Positions 1-10,352 of a DNA stretch of 64,000 bases are shown piece after piece (position 1 is the first letter of the stretch; every line of letters begins with the position of its first letter). Origin of the DNA: Myxococcales bacterium (lineage in GTDB: Bacteria; Myxococcota_A; Polyangia; Polyangiales; Polyangiaceae). Below the pieces are notes generated by a model, which was given only the letters and a program-made list of their open reading frames with translations, did no database searches and had not been told where the DNA came from. Location of the stretch: positions 1-64,000 of the forward strand of contig JADJCA010000009.1 in the NCBI GenBank assembly GCA_016703425.1, written 5' to 3'. The position numbers and the translations under genes are program-made.

Positions 1-24
1 CCGCCGAGCGCGTAGCATCGCGCG

Positions 25-3000
25 ATGATCAAGGTGACCGTCGCCCAGGAGCGCAACGACGACCGTGGATTCCTCGCGTGCCTGACTTGCCAGACGACCG
101 CGCGCTCGGGTGAGCTGCTCTTCGCCATCGGCGGGACCAACCGCGAGACGACGATCCTCGCGACGGCAGACGGGCGCAACGTTCACCCGTGCGCGACGCC
201 CACAGCGTCGGGTCTGCGTGGCGGCGTCATCGATAGAGCCGGTCGACTCTGGATCGCCGGCGAATACGGCCTCGTCGCGGTCTCGGACGACGACGGGATG
301 ACCTGGAAGCAAACGACCGCCGGGACACGCGGATGCCTCTACGCGATCGCGCACAACGCGCGCGGAGAGCTCGTCGTCTGCGGCGATGACGGCTTCGTGG
401 CAACCTCGCGCGACGGCAAACGGTGGAAGCCGCTGCCCTCAAGATCACCTGCGAGGTCTTTCGAGTCGTGTCTCTCGTCGGCGACGGCGACCGCGACGGC
501 GAAGACTTCCTCCTGCGCGCAGACGGAAAGCTCACGATTTGGAACGGCAAGCGCGCGCTCACCGTCGCGACCGGCTTCAGCAAGGCCCTCACCGGGCTCG
601 TGGAGCGCGATGGGACGCTTTGGCTCGTGGGCGACGCTGGGGCGTGCGCGAAGTCGCTCGACCGCGGGCGCACATGGAAGAAGGTGACGCTGCCTGCGAA
701 GGCGAGCTGGGAAGCCATCGCGCGCGTCGGCGACGAGCTCCTCATCGTCGGCTCGGGCGGGAGCGCGGTGATGACCAAGGGAGGCTCCGACTTCCGCGTA
801 CTGAAGACCGGGACCGATGAACACCTCTGGTCGATCTGCGCTGTTGATGGCGGCGCCTTCGTCGGCGGCGACGGCGGGCTGCTCCTCCGCGTCGAAGATC
901 CGAAGAAGCCGCTGTGGGGCAAACGCAAAGACGCCCTCGCCAAGCGGCCGAGGCCCGACGATCGCCACTTCGCGTCCGACCTCTCGAAGTTTCTGCCCAC
1001 GCGATTCGCCGACTACATCGGCGCGAAGCCGCGCAAGGCGACCGAGCTGAACGACTTCAAGCCCGTGTGGGGCGCAAAGCCGCCGCAAGGGCTCGTGACG
1101 CTCACGAACGCGTTCAACAAGCCGAAGCGAGAGCTGCACGAGTGGCGGTACGACGACGGCGGGCTACCCGACCCGCCGAAGGAGACGAACCTCTTCGAGC
1201 TCCTCGTCACACGCGACCAGAAGAACTACCTCGGCACGGGGCTCTTCGAGGCCTTCGGCGGGCTCCACTTCATCGGCTACCAGGGCAACGGCGACTACTA
1301 CCTCATCGAGACGACCCCGAAGGCCAAGGGCGCGCATCAGATCGTTCACTTCGATCACGAGACGTTTGAGTTCTCGCCCTTCGCCGACTCGGCGAACTCC
1401 TTCGCGCTCTTCACGAGCGCGTGCACGTCGCAGCGCGACCGACAGCTCTCGGCCGCGGCGTGGAAGCGCGTGGCCGCGTACCTGGCCAAGCGCGTCTCGC
1501 CGACGTGGCACTTTCGGTCGTCGCTCGACGGCGCGAAGTTCGGCTACAAGGGCGACTCGACGTCTGCCGCGCGCATCTGGCGAAGCCGGTGGATCATCTA
1601 CCTCCTCCGGCAAGACGGCGTGGTCGCGATGGAGGACATCCCCGAATACTTCGACGCGCGCTTCAACCCCGTGCTGAAGGAGGAGACGTACAAGAAGGTC
1701 GCGGCCAAGTTCGCGCTTCCGCCGGTAGCGCTATGGGGCCTCTGGGCTGCGTTCTTCTTCGACAACCAAAGCTGGCTCGACCGGCTGCTCCCGCTCGCCA
1801 AAAAAGAGGACGCGCGGCTGACTCGTGATGCGGCCCGGCTCATCGAGGAGCTCCTCGCGGGTCGAAAGAAGCTCGGCACCATCAAGGACGTTCACAAGCT
1901 TCGAAAAGAGTTCCTCGCGCTCGACCTGAACCCTGCGCGCGAAGAGGAGCGCACGAAGGAGAAGCGGAAGGACGCGAAGAAGGACAGCAAAGCGAAGAAG
2001 GCGGCCGCCTCGGAGATCGAGGAAGCGGCCAAGCGGAACGAGGACCTCATCGAGCTCGCGTGGGCCCACGTTGGCGATCTCGGCGCACAGGAAGCGTTGT
2101 GGAAGCTCGCGCGCCAGCTCCCTTGGATGGAAGACGCCATGCGCCGCCTCGATTGGCTCGCCGCCGAGCCGTGGAACGACCGCGAGAACCTCAGCCTGGA
2201 CCACGAGCAAGAAGAGGTCATCGAGGTGTTCCTCGAGCGCGTCACTGACAAGGCCCTCACGCTGCTCGTTCCCTTGTGGGTCGGGCACGCGCTCACCGAT
2301 GGCGTCATGGGCAACGCCAAGCGCGTCGCGTGGCCCCGCTCGCTCCGCCTACTGCGCGATCTCGCGCGGCTCCGGCCCGTCGATCCGCGCGCCGCGGTGG
2401 CGCTTCGGCCGCTGCTCGCCAAGGCGGAGCGCTACGAGGGCAAGCGCCAAGCCGTCTTGTGGGCGCTTGGCGCGATGAAAGATCGGGGCTCCGTCGACAC
2501 GATCGTGAAGCTCCTCGACGTCGCCAAGCCGACGAAGGGCCCCTACTACCTCGACTTCGGCGACGCCGGTGGTTTGACGAAGGCGGCCTTGTGGGCGCTC
2601 GGCGAGATCGGCGACCCGAGCGCGGGCGACGCGGTCCTCGGGAAGCTCAAGAAGTGGGGCGCCACGGCCCACGAGATGAATCGGTTCATGGCGCGAGCGC
2701 TTCGGACCGTTGGGACGGTGGGCGCGATCGAGACGCTGCTCGACCTTGCGAAGCGGCTCCACAAGGAGACGAACCACGACGAGGGCGTGACCGAGATGCT
2801 CTGGACGGCGGCCATCCTGGGCGCCGAAGCGCCGGCCAAGCAGAAGAAGGCCTGGGCCGCCCGCCTGCCAGAGGCGAACGAATACCGGGACAACAGCAAC
2901 ATCGCGCGAGACATCGCCGTACGCGCGTTCACGTCCAAGACGCCGTCGTCGCTGGAGCCGGCGGTGACGCAGATTCTCAAGTCGAGCCCGAACGCATCGA

Positions 3001-3596
3001 GCTGGGATCGCAAACGCACCGAGCTCGCGCTTCGCGCAGTCCTGCTCGTCCCCGAGCTTCCCATCACCGATGCCGCGCCCTTCGCGAAGGGCGAGGATCT
3101 CGCGTTCCGTCGTCAAGCGCGTGCGATCCTCGCGTCGCGCAATCAACCGGTGCCCAACATGGTCGCCATCGACCTCTTCACGCTCGAGGGCACCTCCGAC
3201 GAGGCGCTCGCGCGCGTGCTCGGTGACGAGCGCTGCCTCTTTCGCTCGCGCGTCGTCGACTACGCGGCTGCGAAGAAGCGCGTCGCGCTCCGGCCCGCCA
3301 TCGTCGACCGCGTTCGCTCGCTGCTCGAGGTGATTCCCAAAGAGCAACGCGATCTATCGACGGAGGTCGAGTACGCGCTCTTTTGGGCCGTCAAAGCCCT
3401 CATCGCACTGGGCCTCGACGACGCGTCGCGGGCCCTCTTCAATGACCTGCTGACGCACCCCAATCGCAACGCGAAAGATCCGGTGCTCCGGTACGCACCG
3501 CGCGACCGTGCGCTCACGCCGGGAATGAAGCACGTCTTGGGCGAGAACTGGGCCTGGCAAGCGCAGGCCGCGCGCGAGTGGTTGAAGGCGAAGTAG
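25..3596 (+). CDS. BNR-repeat / HEAT-repeat protein, frameshifted near 432
   Basis: Two overlapping reading frames together make one protein of about 1,190 residues. The first part (25 to about 440) has Asp-box/BNR-like blades such as SDDDGMTWKQ and SRDGKRWKP. The second frame (open 423-3596) continues with DRGRTWKKV and then changes to a long alpha-helical part. This contains HEAT-like repeats around 2440-2800 (AVLWALGAMKDRG, AALWALGEIGDPS) and a Lys-rich charged stretch near 1960-2030. BNR blades form beta-propellers and HEAT repeats form solenoids, so a scaffold or binding role is likely; no catalytic motif is visible. The step from frame 1 to frame 3 equals one lost base at about 430-445. 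ATG 25 sits in a local context (tagcatcgcgcg before ATG) seen at other starts here. Exact function unknown. Confidence 0.7.
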
Positions 3597-3764
3597 GCGC
3601 GAGCTGGCATCCCCGTCGATGGACGGGGGAAATCGTCCGCGGACAGGCACGCGGAGCCACTCTTCGTGCAGTTTCGTGGGGCACGTCTTGGCCCGGGGTG
3701 TGCTGCACGGAGCTTGATGCGGCCGCACGGGCAAGGACGGCACAAGGGCTCTATAGTGAAACGC

Positions 3765-4493
3765 ATGGCCGAAGGCCCTCTGCAAAAGCTCGCGCACGTT
3801 CGTCCCGTGCGGCCGCTCGATTTTCCGTCGAGCGAGCCGTGTGAGGAGCACTTGGGCCAGTCGCAACGCCACCTGGAACTATGCTTTCTCCTTTTCGCGC
3901 TCTTGAAGCGTCTGGTCGCGCCCGAGCACTCATGCGGCTCCGATCAGTTCGTTTACTGGAACGCCCGGACGAATCGGAGGCAGCTTGCGCCCGACGGTTT
4001 TGTGAAGCTTGGTGTCCCGCACGAGACATTCGACTCGTGGAAGACTTGGGAGAAAGGGATCCCCGAGCTTGCCGTGGAGATCTTGAGCCCATCGGACACG
4101 CCGGAGCGGTGGGCCTTCGAGGAGAAGCTCGAGCGCTACCACGAGCTCGGCGTGCGTGAGCTCGTGTGCTTCAACGTCGACGCAGAGCCAGGCGAACGCC
4201 TCCGCGTTTGGGATCTGATGGAAGGCGACTTGGTCGAGCGCGTCGTCGGCGCGGAGCGCACGCCGTGCTTGACGCTCGGAGCCCTCGACGGCGCCGCCTA
4301 CGAGTGGCTCGTTGCCCCGGCCGAGGCGTGCCCCGCGGCGCTACGGCTCGCGCGAGAAGGCGAGCTCGTCCTCTTCGACTCGGAGGAGCTTGCAGAAGAG
4401 CGGCAGCGACGTGTTGAAGAGCAGCGGCGAACGGAGGCCGCGCTCGCGCGCGTGCGGGAGCTCGAGGCCGAGCTTTCCCGGCGCGGGGGCTGA
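3765..4493 (+). CDS. Uma2 family endonuclease (DUF820)
   Basis: A protein of 242 residues with the PD-(D/E)XK pattern of the Uma2/DUF820 family: LAPDGFVKLGVP, then PELAVEILSPSD, then KLERYHELGVRELVCFN. The D in APD, the E in AVEIL and the K of EKLERYHELG are the likely catalytic triad. A charged coiled-coil tail (about the last 35 residues, AEERQRRVEEQRRTE) follows, as in many Uma2 proteins of cyanobacteria and myxobacteria. The reading frame is open 99 bases further upstream, but ATG 3765 gives the family-typical N-terminus. Cellular substrate is unknown for the family; the genes often occur in multiple copies. It stands alone between the HEAT protein and a lipoprotein. Confidence 0.82.
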   Translation: MAEGPLQKLAHVRPVRPLDFPSSEPCEEHLGQSQRHLELCFLLFALLKRLVAPEHSCGSDQFVYWNARTNRRQLAPDGFVKLGVPHETFDSWKTWEKGIPELAVEILSPSDTPERWAFEEKLERYHELGVRELVCFNVDAEPGERLRVWDLMEGDLVERVVGAERTPCLTLGALDGAAYEWLVAPAEACPAALRLAREGELVLFDSEELAEERQRRVEEQRRTEAALARVRELEAELSRRGG

Positions 4494-4542
4494 GGGCACG
4501 CGACGGCCGACGCCGCTCCGGCGCGGCTATCGCGCGCCCTCA
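4491..4542 (+). terminator. Strong hairpin after the Uma2 gene
   Basis: An inverted repeat begins at the stop codon: 12 bases at 4491-4502 pair with 4531-4542 with a single A-C mismatch, and a GCCG/CGGC stem lies inside the loop. There is no T tract after it, so it may be a transcription end or a 3' stabilising hairpin rather than a textbook intrinsic terminator. Confidence 0.4.
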
Positions 4543-4625
4543 CGGGACAAATTCGGCCTAACCACGTGGGGCCGAGGGAGACATTGTCGGTGCGTCCGTA
4601 ACACCTCGCCAAGAGGTTCCCCACG

Positions 4626-5867
4626 ATGCGTCATGCGTTCATCTCCACGTCGCTCCTTGTTGTGTCGTCCTTGCTCCTCGGCGCGTGTGCCGCCGATTCC
4701 GAGTCGACCGCGGACGACCTCGGGGTCGACGAGGGCGCGAAGAAGGTTAAGACGAAGGACGGCGAGAAGCTCGGTGTCTTGCTCCTGAGCCGCGCGTCGG
4801 GCGTGACGAACGTGATCAGCGGCGAGCGCGGCAGCTTCGCTGGAACGTCACTCGCCGTGGGCGTTCCTTCGCGCATGAACCCCGCCACCGGCTGCGTTCG
4901 CTTCGCGACGAGCGGCCTCACGGCCGAGTCGGAGCGCTGCAACGTGGACGTGAAGAAGGCCACCACGACGGAGCTCAAGCTCGCGGCGCTGCAGGCTCGC
5001 TACGACGTTCAGTCAGACTCCGGAAAGCTCCGCGTCGACTTCGGCCCCAAGGCCCAGCTCGTTGTGTCGCAGAAGCAACAGAGCGGCCTTCAGGTGGTCA
5101 GCACGGGCGAGCGCGCGCTGCTCCGGCACCCCGGCGCGGCCCTCGTCTCGCTCCTCGACGGCGAATACACGTTCGCGCTCGGCCCGAAGGTGCTCGGCGA
5201 GCGCGTCGTCAAGCTGGCGCCGAACTCGACCACCGACCTTGATCTGACGCCCGCCACCGATCCGCGCGCAACCCTCGAGATCAAGTGGCCCACGCGCGAG
5301 AACCCCGACGCGAGCCACGCGAACTATCCGCACTGCGCCATGAACCACGCGTACCTCGTGCAGCGGTCGCTGGCCTTCGAAGGCAACGGCTCGCCAGGTT
5401 CTGGCGGCGGCGAGGGTGTCGAAGCGGCGCGAAAGCTCCCCATCCAAGCGAGCGGCCCGCAGGCCGACGCCACGTTCAAGGTGTTTCCGTTCGTAAGCGC
5501 CGAGGCGCCGCGCCACTACGAGGTCGTCGTCAACAACCTCATCGTTTCCGTCGACGCGCAGCCGGGCCAGAAGATCACCGTCCCCGTCGAGCGGCTCGAC
5601 ATCGACGACGTCGAGGTCGAGACCGAGACCGGCGCGACGCGCACCGTCAAGGGCACCTACCAAGTCTTCCGTCAGGAGAAGAACGGGTCGTTCCGAGCGG
5701 TCACGCTTTGGGATCGGAGCATGAACTGCGGCAACGTTGCGAACCTCCTCACCACGTACTCGACGGGCACCGGCCTCGATGTCCCCGCGGGCACGTATCG
5801 CGTCGTTGTGAGCTACACGACGGCCGAAGGCGCGAAGAGCAAAGAGCAGCTCGTCACGGTGCCGTGA
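4626..5867 (+). CDS. Predicted lipoprotein, function unknown
   Basis: A 413-residue protein beginning with a lipoprotein signal peptide: short basic start, hydrophobic core and lipobox LLGAC with Cys21, then a Ser/Asp-rich linker (DSESTADDLG) typical of myxobacterial lipoproteins. The mature part is mostly beta-rich and charged, with no recognised domain. The C-terminal third (YEVVVNNLIVSVDAQPGQK, then GTYQVFRQEKNGSFRAVTLW) resembles carbohydrate- or protein-binding beta-sandwich folds, but only by general pattern. It ends 46 bases before a decayed fragment on the other strand. I cannot assign a function beyond an envelope location. Confidence 0.75.
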   Translation: MRHAFISTSLLVVSSLLLGACAADSESTADDLGVDEGAKKVKTKDGEKLGVLLLSRASGVTNVISGERGSFAGTSLAVGVPSRMNPATGCVRFATSGLTAESERCNVDVKKATTTELKLAALQARYDVQSDSGKLRVDFGPKAQLVVSQKQQSGLQVVSTGERALLRHPGAALVSLLDGEYTFALGPKVLGERVVKLAPNSTTDLDLTPATDPRATLEIKWPTRENPDASHANYPHCAMNHAYLVQRSLAFEGNGSPGSGGGEGVEAARKLPIQASGPQADATFKVFPFVSAEAPRHYEVVVNNLIVSVDAQPGQKITVPVERLDIDDVEVETETGATRTVKGTYQVFRQEKNGSFRAVTLWDRSMNCGNVANLLTTYSTGTGLDVPAGTYRVVVSYTTAEGAKSKEQLVTVP

Positions 5868-5913
5868 GGGGAGCGAGAGACTCTCAGCGCCGGCGTGAAG
5901 GCGCCTACTTTCC

Positions 5914-6249
5914 CTACTCAAGCCCCGGCACGAACGCGCTGCTGTTGGCGTTCAAGAGTCGGCCGTCGGCTAGGAGAACGAACGGGGTGCTCCCGGCGAG
6001 AGGGGAGCGGGCACTGAGCGATCGGCGGTGTCGCCGGCGTCGGGCACTGCACTGCGACTGACTGACCGCACCTGGGTTGATTTCCGCGCGACTGACCGGA
6101 CCCGGGTTGACTGCCGTGGGCGGCGGCGCCACCGGCACAAGCGGGGTGACGCAAGCCGCGGTCCCGTCGCAAGTAGCCCCGCAGAACCCGTGGACACGCT
6201 GGTCGACGCTCGCGCAACCGCTGTGGGCACGGGGCGCGTGCCCTGCCGG
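5914..6249 (-). pseudogene. Remnant of a Cys-containing secreted protein gene
   Basis: On the minus strand one frame stays open from an in-frame TGA at about 6250 down to a stop at 5914. It reads like real protein at both ends: HGFCGATCDGTAACVTPLVP near 6185-6126 and PFVLLADGRLLNANSSAFVP near the end. Between them lies a 10-residue repeat (VNPGPVSRAE / INPGAVSQSQ). No start codon or signal peptide is present, and the segment before it shifts frame and contains a stop. I read it as the 3' part of a decayed gene. It could instead be non-coding sequence with chance similarity. No other gene is visible in 5868-6347. Confidence 0.35.
6060..6110. repeat. Two 21-base direct repeats, 30-base period
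   Basis: Bases 6060-6080 and 6090-6110 match at 19 of 21 positions. The 30-base period equals ten codons and is in phase with the minus-strand remnant, which argues for a former coding repeat rather than a regulatory site. Confidence 0.6.
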
Positions 6250-6347
6250 TCACGGCGAGCCATTGTGGTTCCATCGCGCGCGCTCGCGAGAGGCGCACTG
6301 CGCTTTCGGACATCGGCGTGAGCCGTGCGGGGCGCGGTTAGGCAGGT

Positions 6348-7251
6348 CTACGTTTGCGCGGCGGGTTGGCAGCGCACGCCCAAGGCAGCGAAGCGATAGG
6401 TGCCCTCTGGGAACACGGTGCTCTCACCCGCGATCCATCGGAGTCGTGCGTCGCGGTAGGCCTTTCCGGAAGCCGCGGAGCGCCGAGAGCTCTTGGCGCC
6501 GCCGCTCTTTTGTTGCGACAGGCCACATGGGGCCGGAGCTTGCGGCGAGGCTCGACGGTACGCGGCCTGCTCGTCGGCGCCGTGCCGAGCACGGCCTTGC
6601 GTCCAAGCACGCGTCGCCCCGTCTTCGCGCGCCGCGCTTTCGCCGCGTCCTCTTCCGCACGGACCGCAGCGGCGATCTTGTCGGCCCATTCCTTGGCCGC
6701 GAGGTGCTCGAAGCCGTCAATGGGCTCGATGCGAAGGGTCACCTCTTTCGGCATCGGGCCGTCTTCCGGAAGAAGCCGCGTGGGCGCTTGATGGTCCTCG
6801 TCGTGCCGCGAAGATGTTGGCCGAACGACGACGCACCGGGCCACTCGGCGACTCGCTCGACGAGGTTGTCAGCGACGGGGTTGCAGAGAACGTAGATGAG
6901 CTTGTCGAAGCGGTCTTGGGCCTCGACAAGGTAAACGGCGTTGGGCTGCTCGGTGGCCCAGAGGTTTTCCCAGCGACCCCAATGCGCGTTGAGGGCCTTG
7001 GCGATCATCTTATGGAAGTGGGCGAAGAACTCGGGGTAGTTCCCGAGGTTGTCCCGAACGAGCAGGTGCTGGTGGTTGCTCATCGCGATGAAGCCATGCA
7101 GCGTGATCTTGTAGCGCTCGCACGCCTCCGCGAGGCAGTAGAGGTAGATCTGCTCGACGCGCGCATCGGGACGAAGCAGGTGCTGCCGCTGCGTGCAGCG
7201 GCGACTGGTGAGGTACGTGCGACCGGCGACGACCTGACGGGGAAGCGTCAT
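6348..7251 (-). pseudogene. Decayed REP-associated tyrosine (Y1/IS200-like) transposase
   Basis: Three successive minus-strand frames join into one protein of the Y1 single-strand transposase family (RAYT/TnpA-REP type). It starts at ATG 7251 with MTLPRQVVAGRTYLTSRR. The HUH metal motif is in IAMSNHQHLLV, and YVLCNPVADNLVERVAEWPG matches the usual helix with the NPV motif followed by W-x-x-(S)S. The first frame runs to about 6770 (RPRGFFRK), the second carries EDGPMPKEVTLRIEPIDGF and on to RPHVACRNK near 6530, and the third ends KAYRDARLRWIAGESTVFPE to the stop at 6348. Two indels are therefore needed, so the copy is probably dead, although sequence error cannot be excluded. Full members of this long-tailed myxobacterial subfamily are about 300 residues. 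A duplicated 26-base sequence lies just upstream. Confidence 0.72.
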
Positions 7252-7293
7252 GAACGTCACATCGGCAGCGATGCGAAAGAAGTTGCGTCGTCG

Positions 7294-7363
7294 GGACGAT
7301 AAAGGAACCCAGGACGGGCTTTTGCAGGCCTTTGGCCGGACGATAAAGGAACCCAGGACGGGC
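7294..7363. repeat. 26-base perfect direct repeat upstream of the transposase
   Basis: Bases 7294-7319 and 7338-7363 are identical (ggacgataaagg... to ...gacgggc), with a 44-base period. Both copies are followed by a TTTG/GGCC-rich segment with a small GGCC-TTT-GGCC hairpin. Y1 transposases of the RAYT type act on short repeated hairpin sequences next to their own gene, so these copies may be its former substrate. The rest of the 365-base stretch 7252-7616 shows no gene. Confidence 0.7.
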
Positions 7364-7616
7364 CTTTGGCCTACGGGCACCGCCTCTGACCGCCCGTGGT
7401 GACGGAGGCTGCCGGGAGCCTTGCGGCTTCGACCGATCGGGGCGCGGGGACTCCGCGGGCACTCCGCCCCCCTGTGTTCCCCAAAGCACACCGCGACTCC
7501 CGGGGCTTTGAGTCTGGTCAGATCCAGCAACGGCCGCGACGTACGCTGAAATCCGCGGCGCCAAGGCTTGCAGGCATGCCAGTCCCGCCGGCACGACGGT
7601 TGCGTAGTTCACCACC

Positions 7617-8468
7617 ATGACGCGCATCCCTGCCCTCGCCCCGTTCATCCTCCTCGTCGCTTGCGGCGGCAGCTCGCCCGAAGAGGGCGCGCCCAGCGAC
7701 ACCGAGCAAGCGCTGCAACAGGGCTCGAACACCGTGCTCCAAAGCCCCGCAGACAAGAACGGCGTCAGCGCGGAGTTCAAGTTTCGCATCGAGGCGACGG
7801 GCGAAAAGCGCGTCGCCCGCGTCAGCGCGAGCCGCGGCGCGGCGACCGCCGATCTCGCGTGCACCCAGCTCACCAACATCCACACCACGCCCTCGGAAGA
7901 CGAGGTCGTCACCACGTGCGAGGAGCAGATCCAGCCGGGCTACGAATACGTCAGCGTCTACTTTCGCTTTCGTCCTTCGTCCAAGCGCTTCACCTACGAC
8001 GTGATCGCGAGCCACCCGACCAAGCTCACGCAGCACCAGCGCGAGCTCTACCAACTCTTCGCCGGCAAGGACGTCGAGTCGCTGCCGCCCGAGCCCCCGG
8101 GCCAGCGTTACGTCAGCCACCGCGAGGAGGCCGACAAGCTCACGCTCCGGACGAAGACCCGCGCCACCGATCCGTTCTCCGATCCCATCGCGCTCGCGTC
8201 GGCGGTCCACGACGGCATGCGCGGGCCGCTTGGCGCCACGGCGAAAGATCGCGAAAAGGGCGTCGACTACACGGTCGAGCGCGTGACGACGTACACGGAC
8301 TTCGAGACGCTCGTGTATTCGGTGCACGTGCAAGGGCGCAACGCGGGCGCCGATGTTCGGTGGCACAGCAACTACAGCATGAAGGTCTCGGTGCTCGCGT
8401 CCCCCGGTGCGCTCCGCTCGACCGACGAGATCGCGACGGCGCTGAAGGGCCTCGTCGCGGCCTTCTGA
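7617..8468 (+). CDS. Predicted lipoprotein, function unknown
   Basis: A 283-residue protein with a very short lipoprotein signal (MTRIPALAPFILLVAC, Cys16) followed by GGSSPEEGAPSDTEQALQQG, a low-complexity linker. The mature part has three Cys residues and alternates beta-like segments, for example YEYVSVYFRFRPSSKRFTY and DYTVERVTTYTDFETLVYSV. No family is recognised. It lies 82 bases before a CPBP protease gene in the same direction; the two may be co-transcribed but nothing links their functions. Confidence 0.78.
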   Translation: MTRIPALAPFILLVACGGSSPEEGAPSDTEQALQQGSNTVLQSPADKNGVSAEFKFRIEATGEKRVARVSASRGAATADLACTQLTNIHTTPSEDEVVTTCEEQIQPGYEYVSVYFRFRPSSKRFTYDVIASHPTKLTQHQRELYQLFAGKDVESLPPEPPGQRYVSHREEADKLTLRTKTRATDPFSDPIALASAVHDGMRGPLGATAKDREKGVDYTVERVTTYTDFETLVYSVHVQGRNAGADVRWHSNYSMKVSVLASPGALRSTDEIATALKGLVAAF

Positions 8469-8550
8469 GCGACGCCGCCGCCCGTCTTCGCTCCGGCGGC
8501 GCACCGCGGTTCCGATTGTCTTCGCCCGCCATCTTTGGCATCACGCCTCG

Positions 8551-9330
8551 ATGCTCTCCGCGCTCCGCTCGTTTGTGTGGCGCCAGTGGGAGTCGATCGA
8601 CACCGAATACCGCACCGAGCGCCTGCCCAGCGGCAAGGCCGCGGCAGTGCTCCTCACCGTCGCCGTGGGCCTCATCTTGCCGACCTACCTGGGCAAGCCC
8701 ACGAGCGTCCTCCAATGGGAGCGCGCGCGCCTCGCCATCGACACCCTCGAGGCGGGCCCGATGCGTGAGCTCATCCCGCACGTCTATTGGGCGCTCTTCA
8801 AGCTCGTGAACTACTTCCTGGTGCCCGTGCTCTGCATCAAGCTGGTGCTCAAGGAGCGCGTCGCCGACTTCGGTTTCTCGCTCAAACACAGTCGCCGCGT
8901 GTGGGCCTTGTACGCTGCGATGGTCATGCTCGCCTTGCCGCTGGCGTACCTAGCCTCGCACAGCGCGGCGTTCCTTCGCACCTACCCGAAGTTCCCCGGC
9001 GCCGGTCACTCGTGGACGCTCTTTTTCACGTGGGAGCTGGCCTACGGCCTCCAGTTCTTTCTCCTCGAGTTCTTCTTCCGCGGCTTCATGCTCTTCGCGC
9101 TCGCGCGGTACGTGGGCTCGCTCGCCATCGCCATCATGGTCGTCCCGTACGCGATGATTCACTTCGGCAAGCCCGCGGCCGAGTGCGTCGGCTCCGTCTT
9201 CGCGGGCCTCGTACTGGGCACCATCGCCCTTCGCACGCGCTCCATTTACGGCGGCGTCATGGTGCACTGCGCCGTCGCCTGGAGCATGGATGCCTTCGCG
9301 CTGCTCCAGAAGGGCCAGCTTCCTCGGTAG
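8551..9330 (+). CDS. CPBP family intramembrane metalloprotease (CAAX/Abi type)
   Basis: A 259-residue membrane protein with about six to seven hydrophobic segments after a polar N-terminal 30 residues. The three conserved CPBP elements are visible in order in the C-terminal half: LLEFFFRGFML (Glu...Arg motif, with only one Glu instead of the usual EE pair), YAMIHFGKP (F/H-x-x-x-H type His) and VMVHCAVAWSMD (third His plus Asp). The family contains type II CAAX prenyl endopeptidase-like proteases and bacteriocin-immunity proteins; in bacteria the substrate is generally unknown. ATG 8551 was chosen because no earlier start gives a membrane-protein N-terminus. The family call is firm; activity is not proved. 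Confidence 0.85.
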   Translation: MLSALRSFVWRQWESIDTEYRTERLPSGKAAAVLLTVAVGLILPTYLGKPTSVLQWERARLAIDTLEAGPMRELIPHVYWALFKLVNYFLVPVLCIKLVLKERVADFGFSLKHSRRVWALYAAMVMLALPLAYLASHSAAFLRTYPKFPGAGHSWTLFFTWELAYGLQFFLLEFFFRGFMLFALARYVGSLAIAIMVVPYAMIHFGKPAAECVGSVFAGLVLGTIALRTRSIYGGVMVHCAVAWSMDAFALLQKGQLPR

Positions 9331-9381
9331 CCTTCCTCGCCAGCCTTTCTCGCTAGGACCCCTCCTTGCGAGCCATTCGTC

Positions 9382-10172
9382 TCACGCGCCCGACGAACCG
9401 CGCGGCGCGGCGCGCGCAAGAGCGGCGAGGCCTAGCAGGCCGACGGCCATCAGGAGCGTCGCTGTGATGCGCCCCGTGCTCCCGACTCCCCAGGTGCCGC
9501 GCTCGAGATCGCCACGAAACGACTCGATGACGAAGCGAAGCACGCCCTCGGCGAAGAGCCACGCGAAGAGCGTGATGCCGGGCCGCTTCTGGCCTACGCG
9601 GAGCGGCGGACTCGCAAGGACGAGCGCGAGCAGGAGGTGCGCCGCTCCGTCCACGAGCTGCACGGGAAAGAGCGGAACGTGGAGCGGCGTGTGCGCGATG
9701 GCGTGGGCTCGCTCGCTCGTGAAGACGATCGACCAAGGGCCGTCGTCGGGGCGCCCGTAACAACAGCCCGCGAGAAAGCAGCCAAGGCGCCCCACGCCCT
9801 GACCGAGCGCGACCGGCGCGCCGCACCAATCGAGCACGCGAAGGTTGCCCAGGCCCATGCGGCGACTGAGCCAGACGCTCGCGGCGATGCCCCCAAAGAT
9901 TCCGCCGTGCACGACCCCGGCGGCGCGCCACGAACCGAGAGACTGCCCGGCGAAGAGCGCCACGAAGACCCCAAGCGCCTTGGCGCCGACGAGCCCCCAC
10001 CGATCTGCACCACAGCGCCTTCAAAGCTGGACGCCGGGCCCACGCCGAGGCCACGACCGAGCCTCATGAACAAGAGCGCAGCGGAGGCGACGGCCAAGAC
10101 CAACGCGACCCCGTAGGAGCCGAGAGGCCAGGCGCGCTCACCGAAGGTGAAGGTCCAGAGGATCGGGTGCAT
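9382..10172 (-). CDS. lgt: Prolipoprotein diacylglyceryl transferase, frameshifted at 9994-9998
   Basis: Lgt transfers diacylglycerol from phosphatidylglycerol to the lipobox Cys of prolipoproteins in the inner membrane. The N-terminus MHPILWTFTFGERAWPLGSY starts at ATG 10172. The catalytic-region motifs are in a second frame: AAGVVHGGIFGGIAAS (HGG with the key His) and GQGVGRLGCFLAGCCYGRP (the GR-x-G signature). C-terminal helices follow to the stop at 9382. The frames join if one base is added to the C5 run at 9994-9998, giving GLVGAKALGVFVALFAG. Lgt is normally essential in Gram-negative bacteria and this window alone encodes about 20 lipoproteins. The break is therefore either a sequence error or this is a dispensable second copy. 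Confidence 0.85.
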
Positions 10173-10352
10173 CGGCGTTTGGCGCCTCGGGGCGCCGTCC
10201 GCTTCTAGCACCGACGCAAGAGCCCGACACGCCGAGCGAAATCCACGCGCGCAGCCGGCCATGCGCCGGGCCGCGCGGCCCGCCACCGGGGCCATCGTTC
10301 GAGCGTTACGCCGCGCCCCCGAGCGAGGGCAAAAAGGGCGATACTGGCGCTT

